64,000 nucleotides of DNA from Eustoma russellianum (GCA_036186865.1 AP025074.1:10912587-10976586), one strand, 5' to 3'. Shown: positions 42,108-53,625, numbered from the stretch's first letter. Notes: generated from the sequence alone by a model not told the origin. Program-made: numbers and translations.

Positions 42108-44345
42108 CTAAAATTGGGACTCAAAGTCCAGCTCGGCAATTGAACTATAAAGTTCCATGAGCCGAGGATCTTCCTTATTTAACTGATGGCAGACCTCCGA
42201 GCAGACATCGATAGCTTTGGTCTGCCCCATCTGCATGGTCGGGGCTTGCAGCAACAACAAGTTTTCTTCAAAGAGTTTTGACTTTCTGAACCTAGCCACT
42301 GCCTCAGCTTTCGCCTCTGCCTGTTGCTGAGCCAGGTCAGCCATACGCTGCTCCAAGTCTTTTTCGCGCTACAACCTGGCATCCTTATCCTTTTGCAAGG
42401 ACGCCACTTCACAAGCTGCCCGGGTCAAAGAGTCCTCCAAGTCGGCGTTCTTTTTCGCCAACTCGGAATTCTTACCTTCCAACTCATCTACCAAAGAGTT
42501 GGAAGCTGCCCACTTCAGGTCAGCTTCTTCCTTCTGTTCTTGAAGTTTGGAGATCTCCAACTTCAGTGTAGCAACCTCTTTGGCTTGCTCGGCCATAACC
42601 TGAGAAGCGTCCTCGAGTTCCTGATGTTTGACCTTGAGGGCCTCATTCAGCTCTCTACCTCGGGCAAGGATCTCCAACTGCTGGGCTCGGATCTGCTCAG
42701 TAGGAATTTAAAGTTAGTGAAATAACTTGGTCAAAAAATATGCTGAAGAAGCAACTACTCACCAGTGTCAAGTTGAAGTGGTAAGCATCCTCAAGGTGCT
42801 CCCATGACGCAGTGGAAAATCTTTGGCGGCCAATGGGTAGAACCATCAAGTTGTTCAACCTTCTGGCCGTAGCTGGGTTGGCCATAGTGTCCTGCTCGGT
42901 GAATTCACCAAGGACCAGTGTCGGTTGCTTTGGCTGAGGAGTTAGAGTCTCGGCCTCTGGAATAGCTAAGTCTTTGCCACACGTCTTTTCCTCAGACTAT
43001 AGCCTTCAGCTGCCTCAGAAATCTGCTCAGATTCGGCTAGAGCCGGAACCCAAGGGGACGCTCAGTTGCTTCGTCCCCTCCTTTCGCATTGGGCAGATCT
43101 ACAACAAGTATACCAAATGACAGATTTTCGTCTAGACTCAAAAAGATTGGGAGTGGAAAAAGATAGGAGATAAGGTACCTGGACCAGCAGACTCGGCCTA
43201 GGCCTTTGAACTTTTTTGCGAGTCGCAATCTTGGCAAGACGGGCTGCGAACTGGCCACCTCCAGGAGCCATTGAACCTGCGCATAACACAAACTTTTACT
43301 ATCTAAAGAGTAAGTCAGCATAAAAATTACAAGAAAAACAAGCACCTACACCTGACTATTTCCAAGTTTTCTAGGGAAAAGGACAAAAGTTGGAACCAGA
43401 GGCTAAGTGGCCCAGGTCGGCCGCCTCTAGAATTGCGGCATCCACCTTGTGCTAGTCTGTGACAACAGGCAGAGACTGCAGTCTGGCTGCCTCATCACAA
43501 GACTCTAGACCCGGCGTCAGATTATCCGCCTTGTTAGACTTCCAGATGTCCCACTTAGGCAATCCTTGCTTCCTAATAAAAAAAGTACCTACCCTTCCAA
43601 TTTTTGGTTAAGGTAGGGATATTGATGGCAAAATTAAACTCGCTGGTAGGAGCTTGCTTGCTAAAGTAATACCAGCTGTCAGAGGATCTACAAGAGAATA
43701 GACCTTTGAAAACTCTGAGGTCAAACTGAGATTCAATGACTCTCAGGAAAAGAAAAAGGCAGAGTATAGTTTTCAGACATTGGGTTTTATTTGAGGAAGC
43801 CTGAGATTATAAGATTGAGGGATATGAAGCAAATACTCAGGAACATGAATGCAGAACTCAGACTCGAAGAATTCTTCAAAGACAGCCTCATAACCCATTG
43901 GAGGATCATAAGCTGTCTGACTAGGCCGAGGCAGAAGAAGGCTGAAGCGTTCCAGGTTAATTTCATACACATCACAGATCCGAGTCAGGTCAGCCTCGGC
44001 TAAAGTGTAGAAAGATCCCTGTATCTAAGCAGACAGAGAGCCTCTGTAAATTATCCCCGTCTGTAGAGGTGAAGGCCTCGGTAGAGCCGAAGGAATTGCA
44101 GCTGCCGGAGCAGGGCCAACTTTCGCTTGCTCCGGAAAAGACTCAATCATGGTGATAGCTCTGTTGGGCCGCACATGCTTACTGAGACCCACATAGCCAC
44201 AAGTGGCTTTGCGCAGTCTGGCCAAAGAAGGGTCATCAGTAGCAACCGTCCTCTCCGACGACGAGGAAAAACTATAATTTCCTCCCTCACTGCCGGCGTA
44301 AGATGTGCCTTCAGAAAAGTTCTGAGAGTCGGATGCGGAAGACAT
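42108..44345 (-). pseudogene. Antisense multi-exon gene of element E (gypsy-type transposase-like family with coiled coil)
   Basis: Runs opposite to the element. ATG at 44345 starts a Ser-rich 107-codon stretch ending in TAG (44025), then the same frame continues as a conserved-looking domain (residues such as LTRICDVYEINLERF and PPMGYEAVFEEFF, 44020-43770), then TGA, then more of the domain to about 43590. Downstream are splice-like sites: exon 43276-43179, intron 43178-43099 (GTACC...GTAG), a degenerate exon 43098-42763, intron 42762-42693 (GTGAGT...GCAG), exon 42692-42108. The last exon codes for a heptad-rich coiled coil of about 190 residues with one stop at 42369. Antisense extra genes of this kind are known in Tat-lineage elements; their function is unknown to me. 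Confidence 0.65.
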
Positions 44346-44740
44346 GATGAAGGCAGAGAAGAAGACTTACAGAGGAAGATGACCGGAGAAAAGGTGAAGG
44401 AAATTACGGGAGAATAAGGTCAGAGACCAGTGGAAACCTAAGAAAAGTCGCTGGAGTGAAAGAGACTCAGAGAAGGAGGAGAGTAGACAAGGATGCGAGG
44501 GAGAAATGAAACTCTGCACCCGCCATCTCTACTTAAACCCTAAAAACTGGCGCTCTTAAACCCCTTTCTCGAAGACCTCAAACGCCGAAAGCAGAAAGCG
44601 TCTGACGCTTTGTAGTCTGCACAAGCATTGAAGGCGCAGCACTGCCCAGTCAGAGGAATACACGTCACTACTTGACATGACAGCACATTAAAAGCTCTGA
44701 AATCGATTAGCCTGCCCTCTCTGGTCAGCTCTGCCAAACT

Positions 44741-44755
44741 AATCTGGGGGCACAT
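44741..44755 (+). other. Purine-rich tract before 3' LTR, element E
   Basis: AATCTGGGGGCACAT abuts the LTR start TGATGAGACC. Confidence 0.6.
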
Positions 44756-45490
44756 TGATGAGACCAAAGTTCAACTGCTCGGATAAGACAAGACTTCCAA
44801 GTTAGTCAATAACGGTCAATGTAAGTCCACCTCGGCCAGTTGACCCGCCAGTCTCGGCTCAGCCTAAGTAGGTCATCTAAGGCAGCCAAGGCAGGACAGA
44901 GTCCCATCTGAGTTCTTGGTCAGCTCGGCCATTCTATCAGATGTAAGGTCAGACTGATCTAGCTAAATCAGCTCGGTTTAATCGTCCCTCTTACTCAACT
45001 GCCCATGAAGCACCTCAGATCGGCAAGTACTTGACCCGATCAGAACATGGTCAGACCTACTCAGCCTAGCTTGGTAGATCTCATTGTTCCTCTTGGCCAA
45101 ACCACCGTGCGCTTCAACAGACCTAGCTCGGCCATAGTATGCCTAAGCAGAGTCCTGCCACACAGCAAGCTTGGCCTTCTATCCTGACACGTGGTGCCAC
45201 CTGGCCCTCATGCAACCCAAGACGGCCAATAGCACAACCTTTATCTCCACATGTCAGCCATGCCAGGGAGAACAGCCAGCACAACACATATCAGCTGTTG
45301 CGTGGCAAATATGCAAGGAAGAACTGCCACCTAGACAGCCATGTGTCATCACCACCTCCATTCTAGGACACGCAGCTCTCAGCTTTAACCGCTATAAATT
45401 GAAGCGTCATCAACAGAAGCAAAAAAACGTTCTGTTTAAGTTAAATCCAAGCCACTTTCAGTCTAAATGGCACCTCGTACTCGATAGTCC
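44756..45490 (+). repeat. 3' LTR of element E, 3' end missing
   Basis: Similar to 29355-30056 with many substitutions and an about 33-bp extra segment near 44875-44910. Similarity stops at GATAGTCC (45490), followed by unrelated sequence. Confidence 0.8.
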
Positions 45491-45566
45491 AACCAGAGGT
45501 AGCAACCCAAGATACAACGAATAGCAGTTCAGACGAGCGGCACACAGCGTAAGAACTCAACAAACC
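45491..45566. other. Unassigned junction sequence
   Basis: Lies between the cut Tat LTR and the copia-2 LTR. Possibly part of an internal leader of copia-2, but no primer site is visible. Confidence 0.3.
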
Positions 45567-46462
45567 TGTTGGGCGTTATGACTTCTCGAATAACTTGAAA
45601 AAATACAGAAAGATCGTATGCAGAGAAGAAGATGGTATGGAGAGAAGAAGGGGAGAAAATCGATGATTACACAGGTCTACTTGACTTGGTATTTATAAGA
45701 AACAACAATTTAGGGTGGTTAATCGTCAGTTTAACCATAGTCGTCCGATTAGAAGGTTGGAGATCGCCAACGTTAGATTAGAAACCGCAAGCAGTTTAAA
45801 TTGCAGCCATTGGATTAGATAATCGCTCAACCTGAGCCCTTATATCACGATCCGCGTTAAGTCTGCTTGCGGCCCTACGGTTAAGCTTAAATGTTTATCA
45901 AATTGCAGCCTTAATCGATTTTTAAATTGCAGCCTTAATCGATTTGTAAAGTTTAAGTTACAACCACCTAGAGAAACTTAAAAATTTTAAATAAAATTTC
46001 TCCAAAAAGAAAGGAGTTAGACCCACAACCCAGACCCAAGCTAGGCACGCGGCGATGTGTGTGCGCGCACAGAAATCTTGTAGGTCTTCTCTCCAGTCAA
46101 AACTTCTGATGCCTAAAGACACATCTAAAGTGACCATTCTAGCACTATATATGGTAGCTAGCTCACTTCATTTGTCCAATGTGGTGTATCCTCAAAGTGA
46201 TGATGTGTCTCTCCCTAAGGAGGCCACATCATCACTTTTGCCAATTTCTGCTCATTTTACTCCTTTGAGCATTAATTTCTTATTCACCCAGTATCGTAAT
46301 TGAGTGATTCAAAAGCCTACAATCATTTACTCGTTACATAGATAATTAAAGGTCATTAGTTTCCACTTTTCATTAATGAAAACTAATTATAATTAAGCTC
46401 CATATGTTGATAACCAAGTTTTGCAACTTGGGCAAACCCATTTCCTTCAATTTTCTCCAACA
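45567..46462 (-). repeat. 3' LTR of copia-2 (about 896 bp)
   Basis: On the minus strand it begins TGTTGGAGAAAATTG after the purine tract and ends CGCCCAACA. The start is well fixed; the end is inferred from TG/CA ends and a matching TGTTGG/CCAACA inverted repeat. Confidence 0.7.
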
Positions 46463-46473
46463 ATCCCCCACAT
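46463..46473 (-). other. Polypurine tract of copia-2
   Basis: Minus strand GTGGGGGATTG, the usual copia form next to the LTR. Confidence 0.8.
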
Positions 46474-46987
46474 GAATGGAAATTAACACAAATGCAGATG
46501 CAGACTCTAATGAGAAGCCAGACAAGAAAATGTTGTATCAGAAGAGGTAGCTTCTGCTTTAAACCTTCCATAGTGATGTACTATTGGATCCACTCGGCTA
46601 ACTAGTGACTTGAAGTCTTGAACCAGTCAGTCTTTACTGTGAACCTGGACAAAAATACTCACACAACATTTCCTTTAACACACTTTGGTTCTCATAGTTA
46701 TGTTCGTTTTGGCCATGAACAGCCTTGTTTCAGAAAGAGTTTTAGAGAATTCTTGCCTCACAGAATTCTTATAGAAGCGGCCCCACTTTACAATTACATA
46801 GGTGATTCCTATAGAGAGTATTCTGCCATACCTCACTTGATATACCAAGATATAGGAAATCCTCAAAAGCATTAGCTTATCCTAACTCTTTCTGCAGATA
46901 ACACTTTTATTTAATAAAATGAGTAAGTGCTTTACTGAAACTTCATAACTTAATTGTCCCATTGAACCAAGATTCTGGGATCTCCAG
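46474..46987 (-). other. Non-coding spacer between pol and LTR of copia-2
   Basis: No recognisable domain. Such a spacer is normal in this group; short frames on both strands look like chance. Confidence 0.5.
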
Positions 46988-47263
46988 TCAACAAGGTTGA
47001 GTTACCATTACAAAGGTTCTTGCATTATAGGCTTTAGACTCATTCCGTTTGTTAAATTTGACATCTGATTTAGGCAAACCTTTTGTAAGCGCATCCACAA
47101 GATTCTCCTTTGATTTTATATAATCAATGGAAATAATGCCATTAGAGATAAACTGTTTAATGGTGTTGTGTCTCTGATGTATGTGTCGAGACTTACCATT
47201 GTAGATGATGCTTTGAGCTCGTCCTATAGCTAACTGATTATCACAGTGTATGCTGATAGGAAC
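46988..47263 (-). pseudogene. RNase H C-terminus of copia-2
   Basis: The minus-strand frame reads PISIHCDNQLAIGRAQSIIYN...KSRHIHQRHNTIKQ...ENLVDALTKGLPKSD, the end of copia RNase H, which degrades the RNA of the RNA-DNA hybrid. It stops at TGA (46988-46990). About 90 residues remain; RT is lost. Confidence 0.85.
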
Positions 47264-48143
47264 GATTGAGCTCGTCCTACCTGCATAGGTATTAGATTCG
47301 GTAGTAAAGTGATTGAAAATATGTATTAAATAAAGTTGAATGGTCCAATATGAAGTTACATGTATTAAAAAAATAGATTACCAAAAATAGCTAGGATTTC
47401 CACAAAATGATTTGATTAAAAAAGGAATATCAAAAATCGAGCGGCTAAAACGGAAGCAGCTACTTCCGCAATAGCAGAAGTAAAAGCAATGAGGTCTAAG
47501 GTGCTAAAACACATGATGAGGATGTAGATGAGATGGAGGGTGGGTTGGACTTAACGTCTAGCCATGTTTTTGTGTTGTTTGTTTTGTAAAAAGGTATTGC
47601 ATGGCCTTATTATCGGTTTATTTAACTTGTAAATGTTGTAAACTTTGTTTATTATATTTTCGAGTTATCTTAAAATGTTTTTGAAGTGTTAAACCGTATG
47701 TTAGACGTTACTAAAGCAGGGATAAGTGCTTTCCAAATTTTGGATAAATCATTTTTTCAGGATCTGCTCAGGATAAACCCTGGATGATTATTTACCAATA
47801 TCTCTCTCATCTGTGGTCATATTGAGATGATTCTAAATGATACGGATAGCTTACATCCATATCTGTAACGCTCTAGAAGACATCATTGGCAAATTCGGCT
47901 TCTAGAAGAAACATAATCAGCATTCAAAATCAGATAATTTCCAAGAATCCTAGTTTCAGCAGGAGTCATATATACATTTTGACAAGTTCACAATTATTCG
48001 ACCATATCTCGAGCCTACATGACTTGGATTAATATCTTGATTTTTTTTACTTGCATCCCACTCCAAGTTAATTTTATAACTTAAGATTAAATATTTGCTT
48101 ACTTAAACTATTTAATCTATGTATGTAATGGTGAATTATATAT
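47264..48143. other. Intergenic DNA, no gene seen
   Basis: A/T-rich. Contains a short inverted repeat CGGAAG...CTTCCG near 47450. No domain or terminal repeat is recognised. Confidence 0.4.
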
Positions 48144-48161
48144 GTCTCTATACAATTATAC
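48144..48161. repeat. Target site duplication of LINE-1, left copy
   Basis: GTCTCTATACAATTATAC, repeated without error at 49877-49894. Confidence 0.95.
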
Positions 48162-48601
48162 TTTTTTTTTTTTTATTGAAGGACAGATTTTATTAAAGGG
48201 TAGCCTCACTTGTGGTGGAGGGAAACCTTATTACATCAGTCAAAGTACACGAATAAATGAAATAACGAAGTAATAATGACATATCTCCAGTCGTATATGA
48301 TATGCCGCATTAAAACCTTGCCAGGTAAAACCACCCTTGTGGATAAAACCCTGGCGAAGGAAAAAGCGTACATATTTATACGGCTGTCATCGATATGTTG
48401 CCAATCGATAATTGAGTACAAGTGTGCGCTAGGTATGAATGATGATGCCGGGCGATTGAGGCCGTTGATGTTGTGGTATCCGATTCTTGAGCTTGTCTCA
48501 TCCAGGAAATGCCATACCTCAGAAGAAACCCAGAGGAAAGTTATACCAGTGAAATACAATATCCAAATATAGTCAAACTGAGTCATCGAACACATACCAA
48601 T

Positions 48602-48632
48602 GTCGCCCTGGCAAAGATGTTGCCAAGGCGAC
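48602..48632 (-). other. Stem-loop in LINE-1 3' UTR (second)
   Basis: GTCGCC-C-TGGCAA / TTGCCA-A-GGCGAC around a five-base loop; on the minus strand it is followed by ATTGGTATGTG. Counterpart of 53451-53481 and 59105-59135. Confidence 0.75.
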
Positions 48633-48808
48633 GCTATGAAAACTTGAATCAGTGTCCAATGTGCCGCTGAGTCTGCTAGTGCCAGATGGTAAAATCTCAC
48701 CACCAGTATGCCGGAGCACAGCCATGGGAAAAGAATGATTAGTATGCAGAGATGAAACATTCGGAAACAGTATAAAGGATCTGCCAAGAGATAACAGTAC
48801 ATACCAGG

Positions 48809-48838
48809 CCTGCCTGAATCCCGTAGGATGCAGGCAGG
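48809..48838 (-). other. Stem-loop in LINE-1 3' UTR (first)
   Basis: CCTGCCTG...CAGGCAGG with a further four inner pairs past one mismatch; on the minus strand followed by CCTGGTATGTAC. It lies about 40 bases after the ORF2 stop. Confidence 0.75.
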
Positions 48839-48877
48839 GAGAGTTGTGGAACGCCAATCCATATGGAAGACATGAGC

Positions 48878-49876
48878 TTAGAAAACAACACGCAACTGGA
48901 CTGAAGAAAGATCCAGTAAGATAGCGGATCTCACTAAAGCTGGAAGAGTCTGCGATGAATAAACATGTGTGATCGGATCTAGCATTGCATGTTGAGACAA
49001 ATAATGTGCCGCCATATTAGCCTCCCGGTAAATGTGATGATAATCTAGCCGGTGAAGATAAATGAGTGTATGAAGGTGCTGCAGATAATAGTTTCCATGA
49101 ACCATCTGAGGTCGGGCCAACCGAGAGATCATTTGAGCACAATCTGATTCCAATGTTAGGTTGCGGTATAGGGGAAGAAAATATAGTAGTCCAAAAAGAG
49201 CTGCCTGAATCTCTGCATTTAGTGGTGTAGCTGGTGGCAATCGAAAAGAAAGTGCTCCCACACAAGCGCCCGTGTGGTCCCGCAAGATTGCGCCCCCTGC
49301 AGCATATTGTCTGCCAACTGCTGCATCTGTATTCAATTTTAATCGACCTGAGGGCGGACACAGCCAGCGGATCAGTGTAGGTCGTGGAGGTGCCAGCGAT
49401 GGAAGCCAAGAAAAATACCGTCTTGGATTAGCTGCTAGTTTTGTGCCTGCTATTTTCTTGCACCAAATAGCTAGATCATATTTAACAGAAGCCTGAAGAG
49501 ATGCCAATGTAAGAGTACGTTGCTCTCCATAAACTAATGATGCATAGCCACGCCAAATATTGTACAAAATTATGGCTGGAATGATTATTTGGAAAACCCC
49601 AAAGAGAGATGAAAAAGATGATCGATACCACCAAGCCAGTATATATTGGCGCAGATGCAAGGATGAGGGTGAAGGACAATGTAATTCTCCAGCATAATAA
49701 GTCCATAATGGTCGCACATGTGAACAATACATAAAGATATGGTCTATTGTAGCTGACTCACCCTTGCAAAAAGGACATTGCGTTGGTTGCGAAGTAAGGT
49801 ACCTGCCAATATAATCTTCAAATGGGAGCGCAGAATGAAAAAGTCGCCATAAGAAGATTTGAATAACCGGCGAATG
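48878..49876 (-). pseudogene. LINE-1 ORF2 C-terminus: zinc-binding RT-associated region and RNase H
   Basis: Open for about 330 residues without a break. Near the start is the plant LINE zinc-binding segment (FLWRLFHSALPFEDY...CPFC...DHIFMYC). RNase H follows from about residue 190: first Asp in LNTDAA, Glu in NAEIQAAL, second Asp in LESDC, and the REANMAAHYLS end. Endonuclease and RT are missing through 5' truncation, so it is an inert fragment although the frame is unbroken. Confidence 0.92.
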
Positions 49877-49894
49877 GTCTCTATACAATTATAC
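49877..49894. repeat. Target site duplication of LINE-1, right copy
   Basis: GTCTCTATACAATTATAC. Confidence 0.95.
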
Positions 49895-52800
49895 ATGTAT
49901 ACATACTTATGTGTGTATGTATATATATTTATATAGTAGTTTGGTAGGCATTTGACTTAAAGGTACATTTTACCCATGCCAGGGGTCGTCATAAAACAAA
50001 TGGCTAAACACAGATGAATATGCACTTTCTTCTTCCTTCACAAGGGTTTTAATTTTTCTCTAGTAGTATTTTTAATAAGATATATTCTTTGCATAAATAG
50101 ATATGCAAAAAAGAAGTGTTTCGAACAAAGGACTTACGGATGTCTCTATTGATTGTAGTTTTATTTTTACAGTTTAGTTTCTTCTTTTTTTTTGGGTAAA
50201 AACTTCATAACATTAACGGGGTAATTGAACTAAAACAAATTCCATTAGCACTTTGGCACTTGCTCATCAAATTGTGGGTAAAACACTATACTTAAAAAGA
50301 AAAGGAAAATAAAATTTGTGGGCCGGGGGAGAAAGAACACTCTTGCACATATACATACGTATGTACGTACATACATACATATATGTTGTACCGTAACACC
50401 TGCAATAAATACAACTAGAGGGGGTGGATAGTGGTTAGCAGAAATTACACTATTTTTAAATCCTTTAAAGTTTTCTTCTCAAAACAAAAACTGAGAGTTA
50501 CTCAGATCCAATATGCATTTTTGAAAAATTCACAAGTCTCAGTACACAGCTCTAAAAATTATGCAATTTTTCATAAATTCATTTCAAGGTCTTAAATATA
50601 CTCTATCCAAAAATGAGCTAAAAATAAAATGGTTTTACCATTCAAACAAATAAAAAGATTTAGATGGTCAATTTGGACAGTTTTAGACAGAATGTTGACA
50701 AACTTTGAAAGACTATAACTCTTTGTATTCTCATCCAAAAGATTGATTTTTATGTAAAAAAACTCCTTGAAATGTCTAGTTTAAGTTTTCAAAAGGTTTT
50801 GACCTTAAACTATTCTTAATAAAATAGAAAGACACGCTTCCTTTAAACTGGTCAGATTGCTGCCATCATAGAGCAGTTATCTTTCAAAGACTGAAAGACT
50901 AACTTTTCTTTACTCAAATCAAGTGATTCTTATTTCAAGTGAAAGATAACGGTCTGAAGTTTAACTCCACCAAAAATCAAGAATTTTGAAAACACTTTGC
51001 TATTTTCTAAGTCGTGTAAAATTGGGTGAAATCTGCAGTAAAAATTGACCGAATGCAGAAGTAAAGAAGAAAGACAAAAACACTAAGAATTTATCCTTAT
51101 CCAGTCAATGTGACCTACTCCAGTCCAAAGGAACATCTTTCCCTGGACTTTACTATGAATCAAATACCAATACAACAAGAACCAAGCTTGATCCTTAGAT
51201 TATACACCAGCTCTATTCAAGACTTGGTTAATCACCTCTAAGCAACTTTGGTTGCAACACCTCAACCACCTATTGATGTAGCCTTATAAAAACGGCTAAT
51301 CAATCTTACAAAATACAATATAAGAGGTGTAAAGTGTAGCTCTACAACAACTCTCAATGAACCATCTTAGCTACACAAAGAGTAAGCAAGAAATAAGAGG
51401 AGAGAATAGCACATAAAATGATCTTCAAGTTTGTTCTCAAGTTTGTGTCTTGTCTTCTTCACCTTGCCTTCTGTTTATAGTGTGAAATAGCTCTTGAAGA
51501 TACAAATACCAATGTGTCAACATCTTCATCATCAACTATTATGTGTCTTCACTTCATTGGATGGCCACCTTAGTACCTTGTACACTTGGCAACTTCAAGA
51601 AGAATGATAGGTCCACCTTTGCACACCAACTTGGCCGATTTTTGCTTCTTGAAAATGACTTGGAATTGTTTTGCAAAATGAACATAATGTAAATTGCATA
51701 TTCCACCAAGAAACTTTTAACTTCTTAGCACAAGAATAGAACATGTGATGGCTGCAAATTTTGGACGAAAACATCGATATAGCCGTTGGTATTCAAATGG
51801 AATTTTCAAGTTGGCAACTTTTGCCAACTAGCTTGTATTTGGTTGGTCTAAGTGGCATAATCTTGTACATTTGTCACAAAATGAATAAAACATCTTCTCC
51901 ACATAAGTGACCACGTTTTTGAAGCTCAAATAAGTGTACAAACTAAGATTTGATGAAGATAAATTAGTAAAAATTGACAAGACTTTGTTAACATATAATT
52001 CAAAATCCTCACAATTTTCTCCTTGTAAGTTGTGGTGAAATATTGTTCTAAGAATACCCTCAAATTCTCTGCAAAGATGTAGATGAGAATCTCCAATAAT
52101 ATAACCATAAAGTTCTTTAAGAAGAAAAATAAAATGTGACAACGAAAACCATCACATATTCCGTCGATGTCGATAATAACTTCAACTTAGAGAATAGAAT
52201 AAATAATCCCATAATAATCTTCAAGAAAGCCATAAATGAGCTCCATAATAGAGATAATATTAAACTCAAATGCTGTCTATGAGTGAAAAGTCCAAAATGC
52301 CCTTGAGGGGTAAAGTGACGAAAATACCTCTGAAGATAGAAAACGCAAAAAAATAACCTTGATGGCTAGAAATAAATAAAAGAATACCTTCTTAGTGATG
52401 AATAAGTCATAAAGAAGTCCTTTTATAATTTTTTCCATGTCATGTACCTACAAGAACTCAAAATACCATTTTGCCTTTTTGATAAGTTATAGAAACTTCC
52501 AAGGCACATTAGTCACAAGATATAAAAATATTCATCAAAATCAAGTAATAAAATCACAGTAAACATGTATGAAACATATGCAAATGAAAACAACTATTTT
52601 ATCACATTTTAGATAAAATTTTTTTAAAAATCCTAGACATCAATCGATCGAAGTGCCTCTGTACGAGAGATCGATGTCTCATAGTGAGGTCCTATATTTG
52701 AATCTGTCTTACATTGGTCGATCAATGTGAGAGACTGTGATGTGCATCGATCGATCGATGTTTGTTAGGTTTAGAGATCGATGACTCACGGTAAGATTTT

Positions 52801-53018
52801 GGTTTTCCTCTGCCTTACTTCAATCGATCGATATGAGGAATCGATATACACCGATTGATCGATGCATCTCTTCCTGAGAGATCTGTCATTTTTCTCACTA
52901 GTTTAATATTTTTCAACTTTTTTATCATTTATAATATGATGTGTGACACTTTCTTAAATATTAAACACTTAAAATTATAACTTTGAAAAATTATTCAAAC
53001 ATATTTCTCAACAATACA
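49895..53018. other. Intergenic DNA, no gene seen
   Basis: About 3.1 kb, A/T-rich. It holds a CATA/CGTA microsatellite near 50346-50392, sequence at about 51100-51480 with the feel of an old LTR but no ends I can fix, and the ATCGAT-rich repeat at 52641-52866. Minus-strand frames around 51828-52142 have low-complexity composition and no known domain. Confidence 0.5.
52641..52866. repeat. Cluster of ATCGAT palindromes
   Basis: Ten ATCGAT hexamers in about 230 bases, including CATCGATCGATCGATG (52745-52760). The phrase GAGATCGATG recurs at 52667 and 52774, and CAATCGATCG at 52641 and 52821, so part of it is a degenerate repeat. Confidence 0.75.
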
Positions 53019-53450
53019 TTTTTTTAGTGAAAGACGGGCAGTACCGTCTGGCTTTTTATTAATAATTTGCCCTCACTTGTGGCGGAGGAATACCGTAGTT
53101 ACATGGGTTGTAGGAGACTCTCCTACAAAATAGTAAATGAAATGCGAAATGTGTACAAGAGCACCTGCTAAAAAGGAATGACATAAATTGCGGAATGTAA
53201 AGGGGCAAATGTTCTATTAACATATAAAGCACCACAAAGTGTAAAAGACATTAAACAAGATGATGTAGGCGATGTAGCTCCCGGACAGTTAAATTGCACC
53301 TGCTGCGGACATGTAGCTGGCTGACGTTAGGATACTCGAATGTGGATAACTAGCACTCCATGATGTGTTGTTCCTCAAAACAAAAAAGATCAGAAAGAAT
53401 AATGTCGGAGAGATGAAGAATAAAGTACCATAATTTGAAGACGTACCCAT

Positions 53451-53481
53451 GTTGCCTGCATTCAGTATGAATACAGGCAAC
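53451..53481 (-). other. Stem-loop in LINE-2 3' region (second)
   Basis: GTTGCCTG/CAGGCAAC with four more inner pairs; minus strand followed by ATGGGTACGT. Confidence 0.8.
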
Positions 53482-53625
53482 TCCAATAAAAGTCCGATGT
53501 GTGGTAGTCGGGTAGTGGCGCCGCTCAAGAATTAACATCCTTGCATGATCATGAAAAACAGCTTTATCTGTAGTATTGGTGTAAACATAATCGAAAGGCA
53601 AAACGAAAATAGAAAACGTACCAAC

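Larger units (their letters stand above)
29355..45490 (+). mobile_element. Tat-lineage gypsy element E, non-autonomous, hosting nested insertions
   Basis: Two related LTR sequences (29355-30056 and 44756-45490) flank a broken gag, a repeat-rich spacer and an antisense multi-exon gene. There is no protease, RT or integrase. The Tat assignment rests on the gag C-terminal block (YCLFHHDIGHDTEDYKQL) and on the antisense gene, a feature known from that lineage. The LTRs differ by many substitutions and indels, so this is the oldest layer. A solo LTR interrupts it at 30325, and chromovirus copy 2 interrupts that. Confidence 0.75.
45567..47263 (-). mobile_element. Copia-2, 3' end only, minus strand
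   Basis: On the minus strand it reads RNase H end, spacer, purine tract, LTR. The rest of pol and the 5' LTR are absent; it stops at about 47263-47290. Confidence 0.8.
48162..49876 (-). mobile_element. LINE-1: 5'-truncated L1-type LINE, minus strand, 18-bp TSD
   Basis: The minus-strand element ends in an A tract (plus-strand T run from 48162, 13 T) and is flanked by a perfect 18-bp duplication. It retains only the zinc-knuckle-like and RNase H end of ORF2 (48878-49876) and a 0.7-kb 3' untranslated region. The 5' truncation falls exactly at the target duplication, as expected from target-primed reverse transcription that stopped early. Confidence 0.96.

Noticed and set aside
42324..42725. Plus-strand 133-codon frame
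   Set aside because: It is the complement of the heptad-rich coiled-coil exon on the minus strand, a common shadow of such sequence.
46055..46303. Plus-strand 82-codon frame
   Set aside because: Lies inside the minus-strand copia-2 LTR and has no support.
51828..52142. Minus-strand 104-codon frame
   Set aside because: A/T-rich, no recognised domain, no neighbouring signals; probably chance.
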